Assembly (NCBI GenBank): GCA_002348045.1
Contig: DDYO01000072.1
Coordinates: 1-6,011, forward strand
Reading direction: 5' to 3'
DNA from: Anaerolineales bacterium UBA2232
Lineage (GTDB): Bacteria > Chloroflexota > Anaerolineae > UBA2200
Length of the DNA: 6,011 nucleotides
The notes under the pieces were generated by a model, which was not told the DNA's origin, ran no database searches, and worked only from the letters and a program-made list of their open reading frames with translations. Positions 1 through 5,159 of this stretch are shown piece by piece. Position numbers and translations under genes: made by a program. Within the stretch, counting starts at the first letter, position 1. Every line of letters begins with the position of its first letter.

Positions 1-124
1 CTCGATGATCTTGGTTTCGACGTTGACCAGCCGCTCATTGACCCACTGGATGCCGCGGGCGGCCGAGTCAACGAAAGAGCGGTCGCCCAACAGACCGCAA
101 ACCAAGGCTACCTTGAAGGTCTTG
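1..124. repeat. Direct repeat, copy A: start of second BMP domain
   Basis: This stretch matches 1000-1123 at an offset of exactly 999 bases. By direct comparison 117 of 124 bases agree; mismatches are at 26, 27, 28, 31, 70, 100 and 105. It encodes the start of the second BMP domain on the minus strand. The right limit is sharp (match ends at 124, just before the linker codons); the left limit is beyond the window, so the true repeat is probably much longer. Confidence 0.95.
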
Positions 125-1269
125 CCCGGCTGGACCGCCCCGGCCGGCTTGTATCCACCTGGCTGGACGGGCTTGTCGCAGGGATAGACTTCCATAAAGT
201 CGGTGACACAGAACTCACCGACCTTGATCTTTTCGACCGCGGTCTTGACGGCGGGGATGACCTCGTTCTTCATCTTGGCGACCATGTCAGCGGGGCCGTT
301 GTTGACAAAGTCATCGCCGAGGTTGTAGAGCTGGCTCATGCCGATGGCGTTTTCCTTGAGGCCATAGACGCGGTTGCCAGCTTCGAGGGTGCCCTCGGTG
401 AGGGACTTGACGGCCTCAAAGACGGCGACATCGACCATTTTCATCATGGAGGTCATGACGTGGCCGGGCTGGATATAGTCCTGGTAGGAGTCGACGCCGA
501 TGGAGAAGAGGTTCTTTTCCGCGGAGGCGGCGAGGACGCCTTCGCCGGACTTGCCGCCGCAGGCGAAGATGATGTCGACGCCTTCCTGGTACTGGGTGAG
601 GGCGAGTTCTTTGCCCTTGGTGGGATCAGACCACCCGCCGACCCAACCCTCGACGGTTTGGATATTGGGGTTGACGTACTTGGCGCCCTCGATGTAGCCG
701 AGCTGGAAGCGGCGGATGATGGGGACGTCCATGCCACCGACAAAGCCGATCTTGCCGGTCTTGGAGAGCATGGCAGCGGCCATCCCGACGGTGAAGGAGC
801 CTTCGTTCTCCTTAAAGATCAAGCCGGTGCCGTTGGGGATGCTGAGGGTGGCGTCGACCAGGGCGAACTTGGTATTGGGGTACTCGTTGGCGATTTCGGT
901 AGTCCAGTCGGCGGAGCCGAAGCCGATGGTGATGACCATATCGTAACCGGCGTCGGCCATGGCGCGGGCAGCGAGTTGCTGCTCACCGACATCCGAGTTC
1001 TCGATGATCTTGGTTTCGACGTTGGAGAGGCGCTCATTGACCCACTGGATGCCGCGGGCGGCCGAGTCCACGAAAGAGCGGTCGCCCAACAGACCGCAGA
1101 CCAGGGCTACCTTGAAGGTCTTGGATGGAACGGCCGTTGCGGGTACGGCAGTGGCCGGCGCTCGGGTGGGTGGTACTGGCGTCGGAGTTGCCGCTGGCGC
1201 GCAGGCGCCCAGCACAAGGCCCGCAACTAGCAGCAGAGTCAACACGCTTACGATTTTCGGTCGTGACAT
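1..1269 (-). CDS. BMP/PnrA-family substrate-binding lipoprotein with tandem binding domains (3' end beyond left edge)
   Basis: ABC-transporter substrate-binding lipoprotein of the BMP (basic membrane protein/PnrA/Med) family; characterised members bind purine nucleosides outside the membrane, though this ligand is not known. From ATG 1267-1269 (GGGAGG at 1276-1281, six bases upstream) 423 codons stay open to base 1. Residues 1-22 are a signal peptide ending in lipobox LGAC, with Cys23 as the lipidated residue; residues 24-49 are a Pro/Thr/Ala spacer. Domain 1 (about 50-345) has the family blocks GDRSFVDSA (62-70), PNTKFALVD (131-139), FKENEGSF (152-159), KIGFVGGMD (173-181), DPTKGKELAL (215-224) and IGVDS (257-261). 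After a linker with two cysteines (354, 364), KTFKVALVCGLLGDRSF recurs at 383, so a second BMP domain begins and is cut by the edge. Codons end in C or G very strongly, unlike the neighbours. Family certain; total length and number of domains unknown. Confidence 0.93.
   Translation of the reverse strand, partial: MSRPKIVSVLTLLLVAGLVLGACAPAATPTPVPPTRAPATAVPATAVPSKTFKVALVCGLLGDRSFVDSAARGIQWVNERLSNVETKIIENSDVGEQQLAARAMADAGYDMVITIGFGSADWTTEIANEYPNTKFALVDATLSIPNGTGLIFKENEGSFTVGMAAAMLSKTGKIGFVGGMDVPIIRRFQLGYIEGAKYVNPNIQTVEGWVGGWSDPTKGKELALTQYQEGVDIIFACGGKSGEGVLAASAEKNLFSIGVDSYQDYIQPGHVMTSMMKMVDVAVFEAVKSLTEGTLEAGNRVYGLKENAIGMSQLYNLGDDFVNNGPADMVAKMKNEVIPAVKTAVEKIKVGEFCVTDFMEVYPCDKPVQPGGYKPAGAVQPGKTFKVALVCGLLGDRSFVDSAARGIQWVNERLVNVETKIIE
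1000..1123. repeat. Direct repeat, copy B: start of first BMP domain
   Basis: Partner of the repeat at 1-124. It encodes residues 50-90 of the first domain, while copy A encodes residues 383-423. Only one residue differs (Ser82 against Val415); the other base changes are silent. The match stops at 1123, where the first domain joins the Pro/Thr-rich spacer that follows the lipid-attachment cysteine. Confidence 0.95.
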
Positions 1270-1335
1270 TGCTTTCCTCCCTGATGATGAAATCATAGGT
1301 ACGAGCACGCTAGCGCCCGTACAACCGCTGGCTGA

Positions 1336-1868
1336 CCTGGCAGGCTGACGAGGCCTGTTCAGCTGTCGGTCGTCTCCTCATTCTCACAGCAAAGTGGGCT
1401 AGAACAAATCAGGCTTGAGGACGTTCTTGTTGACGCAGGCGTAGGGCCCGAGTCTGCGGGAGCGGTCTCGAGTACGACAACAGGCGACAGTCTGTGGCTG
1501 AGTGGAGTGTGACCAAAGTGATGGGGAGCACTACAACTGCAACAAGGCACAATCATCCGAGAAGGCGGTCGTCCTCGCGATATCAATACGGAAGAGGAAG
1601 GGTTCGTGCGAAGCGATGTGCTCCCAGATGCGCAGGGTGAACCGGTGAACATCTCTTGTGCCGGCAGCAGCGAGACGTGCAAGGCATATGAACCTGCGCT
1701 CACTAGGCTTACCACCTCCCCTCATCGCTGGCCGGACCATGGGCAGTTGCGGAATTCTACCTCGATTCGATGCCTTGTCAAGTCCTCCATCGCCTGCACA
1801 CTCTGGCACTGGACCGCCTGACCTCTGCCTTGAAGGAGCTGCGAACGTTGGCAGGATCACGGGCATGA
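1336..1868 (+). pseudogene. Possible decayed protein-coding remnant, family not recognised
   Basis: This is the longest gene-free stretch (1270-2066). In one plus-strand frame, codons run from 1336 to 1818, interrupted only by two TGA codons at 1510-1512 and 1519-1521, three codons apart. Over 1402-1665, 40 of 88 codons in that frame begin with G, a bias typical of coding DNA. Both stops would become Arg (CGA) by a single C-to-T reversal. In another frame, 1707-1865 is open for 53 codons with a helix-like end (LDRLTSALKELRTLAG) and stops at 1866-1868. A gene with two nonsense changes and a later frameshift would explain both. No plausible start codon or SD is visible at the left end. I do not recognise the family. 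Alternative: chance open frames in GC-rich spacer, or sequencing errors. Confidence 0.27.
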
Positions 1869-1933
1869 GCGGGCTGCTACGGTGGCAAAGAGCAGAATAA
1901 GCCGTATGAGCGCAGGTAGAGCGCGGCGTGCTC

Positions 1934-1969
1934 ACCGGACCACGACGACTGACGCTTGGATGGTCCGGT
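1934..1969. promoter_or_regulatory. Inverted repeat, candidate operator upstream of the CoA-transferase gene
   Basis: A perfect 9-base inverted repeat: ACCGGACCA at 1934-1942 and TGGTCCGGT at 1961-1969, with 18 bases between. The right arm lies between the proposed -35 and -10 elements, as expected for a repressor site, and the pair sits about 100 bases before the start codon. The 8-base core CCGGACCA occurs a third time at 1732-1739. The regulator is unknown. The half-site TGGTC resembles that of FadR-type GntR regulators, which would suit an acyl-CoA gene, but the 18-base spacing does not match their compact operator. An mRNA hairpin is unlikely because most of it lies upstream of the predicted transcription start. 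Confidence 0.45.
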
Positions 1970-1985
1970 CATTGCGCGTTACAAT
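1956..1985 (+). promoter_or_regulatory. Candidate sigma-70-type promoter for the CoA-transferase gene
   Basis: TTGGAT at 1956-1961 (three of six consensus bases) and TACAAT at 1980-1985 (five of six) are 18 bases apart. Transcription would start near 1992 and give a leader of about 75 bases before ATG 2067. The overlap with the inverted repeat at 1934-1969 strengthens the case; the -35 match alone is weak. Confidence 0.45.
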
Positions 1986-2053
1986 GGGACACCTCGGCTA
2001 GCGAGCGTTCTGTCGATAGGACCCTAACCGCAATCTGTGCCCGGCACTCGTGG

Positions 2054-2060
2054 GGGAGGT
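2054..2060 (+). promoter_or_regulatory. Shine-Dalgarno site that sets the CoA-transferase start
   Basis: A strong GGGAGGT lies about seven bases before ATG 2067. An upstream in-frame GTG at 2037 would place this site inside the coding region and add ten residues (with four glycines or cysteines in a row) that do not resemble the family's N-terminus, so ATG 2067 is preferred. Confidence 0.8.
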
Positions 2061-2066
2061 AGCTGT

Positions 2067-3209
2067 ATGACTCGAGGCGCACCTTTGGACGGTCTCTTGG
2101 TAATGGATCTTTCGCGCCTGTTGCCTGGGCCGTACTGCTCCCTGATGCTTGCGCACCTCGGAGCAACCGTCATCAAGATCGAAGAACCCGGCACAGGTGA
2201 TCCCATGCGCCATTTCCCGCCGGTGGGCGCCGACGGGACGAGCCAGCTATTCACCATCATCAACCAGAACAAGATGAGCCTCACCTTGAACCTTGCGACC
2301 CCGGAGGGTCAGCGCATTCTCCGCCAATTGGCCGGCCAGGCTGATGTCCTGCTGGAGAGCTTTCGACCTGGGGTAATGGACAGGCTGGGACTCAACTACG
2401 GGCGTCTGTCAGCGGAAAACCCCCGGTTGATCTTTGTGTCGTTATCCGGGTACGGGCAGGAGGGGCCGTTCGCTCAGCGAGCAGGCCATGACATCAACTA
2501 TGGCGCCCTGACTGCCCTTCTGAAGCAGTTCAGTACGGCCGAAACGCCACCGCGGGCGACACCGCTGCCCCTCGCAGATCTGAGCGGCTCCCTGTGGACG
2601 GCGGTTGCCATCCTGGCTGCCCTTCACCAGCAGGACGTCACAGGCAGGGGCACGCATCTGGACATGGCTTTGTTGGACGGCGTCGCGGCGTTGTCCCTCT
2701 TACCGTTCGTGGGATGTTGCACTGGTGACCTGCACACGGAACCGCCATCATTGTTGCCGACCGACTCCTGGGCCTGCTATGGCGTCTACCAGACAGCCGA
2801 TGATCGCTCAATGGCATTGGGCGCCCTCGAACCCAAGTTCTGGCAGGCCTTTTGCACCGCGGTTGGTCGAGAGGAATGGAGTCCGAGGCAGTTTGCGGGA
2901 GATCAGGCAGGGCTGCGAAGCGAGGTCGCGGCGCTTTTCCGAACCCAAGGTCAGGATTACTGGGTGCAGCAGTTGAGCCAGGTGGACTGCTGCTGTGATC
3001 CCGTGCTCACGGTCGCTGAAGCCCTCGCGCATCCCCAGTTGCTGTGCCGCGGTTTGATCCAGCCCGGGTACGCCCCATTGCCTCTTGGCACAAGATCGGG
3101 CAATCGCCTTCCAGCACCCTCCCTTGGCCAACATACCGCGGAGATCCTGGGGCGACTGGGGTATGATGACGCAGCTGTGTCCGACCTTCGGGAACGCGGC
3201 GTGCTGTGA
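2067..3209 (+). CDS. CaiB/BaiF-family CoA transferase, probable alpha-methylacyl-CoA racemase type
   Basis: Cytosolic class III CoA-transferase-family enzyme of 380 residues, the usual family length. It opens with the family's PLDGLLVMDLSRLLPGPYC block (6-24), followed by GATVIKIEEPGTGDPMR (32-48), NQNKMSLTLNL (67-77), LLESFRPGVMDRLGL (95-109) and LSGYGQEGP (126-134). Three positions match the catalytic residues of alpha-methylacyl-CoA racemases: His141 in AGHDINYGAL, Asp171 in LADLSGS, and Glu255 in LGALEPKFW. Racemases of this branch interconvert (2R)- and (2S)-2-methylacyl-CoA; formyl- or carnitine-type transferases lack that set, so the racemase reading is favoured but the substrate is unknown. 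The C-terminal block DPVLTVAEALAHPQL (311-325) is normal; three cysteines at 308-310 just before it are unusual. The gene stands alone between opposing genes, so no pathway partner is adjacent. The start is supported by the SD at 2054-2060. Confidence 0.93.
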   Translation: MTRGAPLDGLLVMDLSRLLPGPYCSLMLAHLGATVIKIEEPGTGDPMRHFPPVGADGTSQLFTIINQNKMSLTLNLATPEGQRILRQLAGQADVLLESFRPGVMDRLGLNYGRLSAENPRLIFVSLSGYGQEGPFAQRAGHDINYGALTALLKQFSTAETPPRATPLPLADLSGSLWTAVAILAALHQQDVTGRGTHLDMALLDGVAALSLLPFVGCCTGDLHTEPPSLLPTDSWACYGVYQTADDRSMALGALEPKFWQAFCTAVGREEWSPRQFAGDQAGLRSEVAALFRTQGQDYWVQQLSQVDCCCDPVLTVAEALAHPQLLCRGLIQPGYAPLPLGTRSGNRLPAPSLGQHTAEILGRLGYDDAAVSDLRERGVL

Positions 3210-3322
3210 GCCTGGTGACGTGAGCTGCTTTCCGGGTTGCTCCAGAAGCTAGACTGAAGGTTCACTGGAGCTCAGTGGCTCCCCGTTGAACGCTGGGAGG
3301 CGGCAGACCAAAGGGAGACGTG
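3210..3322. other. Convergent intergenic stretch with a weak hairpin
   Basis: The CoA-transferase and glycosyltransferase genes converge here, so terminators are expected. The only candidate I see is a five-base stem, GGAGC 3267-3271 with GCTCC 3278-3282 (or CACTG 3263-3267 with CAGTG 3273-3277). It has no T-run after it in either direction, so I do not call an intrinsic terminator. Confidence 0.3.
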
Positions 3323-3994
3323 CTAGGACAGCCCCAGACGGTACTTGACGAGGGTGCCCAGAGCGGGCAGGCCGTCCTTCCAGGGGCTGAGCTTCTTTTG
3401 CTTCCCGCTGCGCGGATTGTACCAAATCGGGACTTCATGGATGCGGTGTCCCCGCAGAAGCAATTTGGCTGTGATCTCTGGTTCGATCTGAAACCGGGAG
3501 GGCTTCAGACCCAGGTCCAGCATGACCTGCCGGGGCATCAACTTGTAGCACGTCTCCATATCCGAGATACGGGAGCCGTACAGCACATTGGTGGCCACGG
3601 TCAGGAAGCGGTTGCCCAGGCGCGAAAGGGTGGTCTGCTGGCTCAAGTCGCGTACGCCGTATACGATCTCTGCGGCACCTGCAAGTACCGGGCCCAAGAG
3701 CTTGGGGTAATCCGATGGGTCGTACTCGAGATCTGCATCCTGAATGATGACCAGGTCGCCAGTGGCGTGAGCCAGGGCTGTGCAGACAGCGGCGCCTTTG
3801 CCCTGATTCACCTCGTGGCGGAACACCCGAACCCTCGGGTCATCGATCGTGCTCAGGACCTCCCACGTCCTATCTTTCGAGCAGTCATCCACCATGACGA
3901 TTTCCAGATCAACAGGGACGCTCAGGACGCGATCCACCAATTGCCTTACGCTGTCCTCTTCGTTGTACACCGGTATCAGCACCGAGAGTATCAT
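3323..3994 (-). CDS. Family-2 glycosyltransferase, polyprenyl-phosphate sugar synthase type
   Basis: A 223-residue GT-A-fold enzyme related to dolichyl-phosphate mannosyltransferase/GtrB-like proteins, which move a sugar from a nucleotide donor to a polyprenyl phosphate on the inner face of the membrane. Visible blocks: LSVLIPVYNEEDSV (3-16), donor-binding VMVDDCSKDRT (33-43), NQGKGAAV (63-70), the metal-binding QDADLEYDP (85-93), ISDMETCYKLM (143-153) and FQIEPEITAKLLLRGHRIHEVPI (168-190), followed by a lysine-rich WKDG segment (205-208). There are no hydrophobic segments after the catalytic domain, so this is the soluble form without the membrane helices found in GtrB. ATG 3994 is chosen because the family begins with MILSVLIPVYNEE and GGGAG lies at 3999-4003; the frame extends to a TTG at 4144, but that 50-residue Cys/Arg-rich extension does not resemble the family. 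Sugar and acceptor cannot be told. Confidence 0.93.
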   Translation of the reverse strand: MILSVLIPVYNEEDSVRQLVDRVLSVPVDLEIVMVDDCSKDRTWEVLSTIDDPRVRVFRHEVNQGKGAAVCTALAHATGDLVIIQDADLEYDPSDYPKLLGPVLAGAAEIVYGVRDLSQQTTLSRLGNRFLTVATNVLYGSRISDMETCYKLMPRQVMLDLGLKPSRFQIEPEITAKLLLRGHRIHEVPIWYNPRSGKQKKLSPWKDGLPALGTLVKYRLGLS

Positions 3995-4152
3995 GGCTCT
4001 CCCACAATCACGTGATGGCGTCATGCTAACGAATGCCCAGCAAGCTTGCGACGCAAAGCGGCTGCAGCAATCCCGGGGCCAGCAACCCTTGACGCCCAAC
4101 GATTTGGCTCCTGTGGCGGCGCGGGCGCTCTTGATGCCAGGCAACGAGCGGG

Positions 4153-4181
4153 ATTCTAATGCAGGGAGCAGCCTTTGTCAA
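4153..4181 (-). promoter_or_regulatory. Near-consensus sigma-70 promoter for the glycosyltransferase gene
   Basis: Reading the minus strand, TTGACA (4181-4176, six of six consensus bases) is followed after exactly 17 bases by TAGAAT (4158-4153, five of six). Transcription should begin near 4146 and leave a leader of about 150 bases before ATG 3994. This is the best promoter in the window. Confidence 0.7.
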
Positions 4182-4202
4182 AGTCGCCCCCTGTGTTACT
4201 AT
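4175..4202 (+). promoter_or_regulatory. Candidate divergent promoter toward the SH3-protein gene
   Basis: TTGTCA at 4175-4180 (five of six) and TACTAT at 4197-4202 (four of six) are 16 bases apart on the plus strand. The -35 overlaps the minus-strand -35 in the symmetrical word TTTGTCAAA (4174-4182). The leader would be about 245 bases, rather long, so a closer promoter for the SH3 gene is possible. Confidence 0.35.
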
Positions 4203-4455
4203 TGCTGGCGATTGACCAGAGGATGCCGTTGCGAGCCTTGAGGTGGGCGTTACGAGCCGGTCACGACCGCTGCGGCGACCTTGAGCTGGCGGGAATGCTG
4301 ACTGCCTTTGGATCCTGGATGTCCAGGTCCCACAATACCGAGCTGGTGCTGACGAGGTCCCTGACTCGCGGTAGTGCTGCCTGTCTCGGCACTCTTTGCC
4401 AGGCGCCCGTCTTGCATATCCCGTCCATGACCGAAACCGAGGAGATTTGAAAGCG

Positions 4456-4974
4456 ATGTCTAACGGCGAAAGGCGTACGATTGGTCAGGACGTGGACGGA
4501 GAAACCGCACCTCGTCCTGTTGCCCGCAGGAGGAGCACTACCAGGTGGGCTGTGCCATTGCTGCTGACGATTCTTGCAGTGGGCGCCCTGATGGTGTTCC
4601 GTCTCACAGGGACCATGGGGGGGCTGGGCCCCCTGCCGATGCCCACCGCATCAGTGACCATCACGCCCACCGCAATCTCTAGCCCGACAGCTACTGGTAC
4701 GGCCACACCTACGCAAACGGTGACAGCGACGCCCCAGCCGGTTGTTCATGTTGGGGGTTTGGTCGTCGTGAATGGGACGGGGAATGATCAGTTGCGCCTG
4801 CGCCACGATCCGGGCGTGAATACCGCAACGCTAAGAACCATGACCGACGAAACCCTTCTGCGGGTGGTGGACGGTCCACTGGAGGCGGATGGATACCGGT
4901 GGTGGAAGGTGGAGACCGAAGATGGAGAACAGGGCTGGGCGGTCGAGCTATGGCTGCAGGCCCTATCGCCATAA
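4456..4974 (+). CDS. Membrane-anchored SH3-domain protein with Pro/Thr-rich spacer
   Basis: A 172-residue protein of three parts. Residues 1-30 are hydrophilic with an arginine cluster (RRRSTTR, 24-30), expected to stay inside the cell. Residues 31-48 (WAVPLLLTILAVGALMVF) form one membrane helix. Residues 61-95 are a Thr/Pro/Ser/Ala spacer. Residues 98-169 form a bacterial SH3 (SH3b) domain outside the membrane: LRLRHDPGVNTATLRTM (113-129) corresponds to the usual LNVRSGPS region and WKVETEDGEQGWAVELWL (150-167) to the closing W-x-V...G-x-x-GW strands. SH3b domains commonly bind peptidoglycan or other wall material, so a wall-associated role is likely but the ligand is unknown. ATG 4456 is chosen for GAGGAG at 4439-4444, 11 bases upstream (slightly long); an in-frame ATG at 4396 has no SD. 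The spacer composition is typical of Chloroflexota surface proteins. Confidence 0.85.
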   Translation: MSNGERRTIGQDVDGETAPRPVARRRSTTRWAVPLLLTILAVGALMVFRLTGTMGGLGPLPMPTASVTITPTAISSPTATGTATPTQTVTATPQPVVHVGGLVVVNGTGNDQLRLRHDPGVNTATLRTMTDETLLRVVDGPLEADGYRWWKVETEDGEQGWAVELWLQALSP

Positions 4975-5091
4975 GCAACGTGGCAGCCCGCACCAGCTCG
5001 GATCGGCCGGACGCCAATCAAGGGATTATACCGGGCGCTGCATACCGAAGGAGCCGGAAGGGGAGAGGATCGCGCCGAGAATCCCAGACAA

Positions 5092-5124
5092 GTGGCAGGG
5101 TGCGATGCGCGCCACTCTTTCGTT
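5092..5124 (+). terminator. Weak candidate terminator after the SH3-protein gene
   Basis: GTGGC at 5092-5096 pairs with GCCAC at 5111-5115, with an inner GCG/CGC pairing, and is followed by the T-rich TCTTTCGTT (5116-5124). The stem is bulged and the T-run is broken, so support is modest. It lies between two convergent genes, where a terminator is expected. Confidence 0.3.
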
Positions 5125-5159
5125 GTCCGCCTAACGTGAGGTTCGATGTGAGAGCGGGT

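Larger units (their letters stand above)
3995..4455. other. Divergent intergenic region, 461 bases, no convincing gene
   Basis: This spacer separates the diverging glycosyltransferase and SH3-protein genes. Near its middle it holds two back-to-back promoter candidates (4153-4202). On the left it supplies a leader of about 150 bases for the glycosyltransferase mRNA; on the right, about 250 bases precede the SH3 gene. Open frames here (plus strand 4175-4450; minus strand roughly 4279-4434) have no recognisable content and no SD. No riboswitch fold was recognised by eye. Confidence 0.6.

Noticed and set aside
460..1230. A 256-codon open frame on the plus strand inside the BMP gene
   Set aside because: It is antisense to a clear BMP coding region. 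The heavy GNC/NNC codon bias of the true gene leaves the opposite strand free of stops, and the Gly/Asp/Ala-rich product has no family signature.
1292..1297. TATGAT on the minus strand as a -10 element for the BMP gene
   Set aside because: The only nearby -35-like word (TTGTAC) is 21 bases away, outside the usual range, and the leader would be under 20 bases. I do not call a promoter.
959..1348. A plus-strand frame whose translation repeats the one starting at base 5
   Set aside because: The similarity only mirrors the duplicated BMP domain on the minus strand; it has no SD and no independent protein signature.
1531..1935. A 134-codon minus-strand open frame in the large gap
   Set aside because: Its composition (Arg, Pro, Ser, Cys rich without domains) and lack of an SD point to a chance frame; the plus strand shows better coding bias over 1402-1665.
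4007..4016. Ten-base palindrome ATCACGTGAT just upstream of the glycosyltransferase SD
   Set aside because: About six perfect ten-base palindromes are expected by chance in a window of this size, so it is not significant without conservation.
4314..4327. Inverted repeat CCTGGA-TG-TCCAGG upstream of the SH3 gene
   Set aside because: Six-base arms with a short spacer are expected by chance about once or more in 6 kb; it has no relation to promoter elements or a T-run.
4175..4450. A 91-codon plus-strand frame ending five bases before the SH3 gene
   Set aside because: The spacing looks operon-like, but its TTG start lies in the predicted -35 region, there is no SD, and the product shows no recognisable domain.
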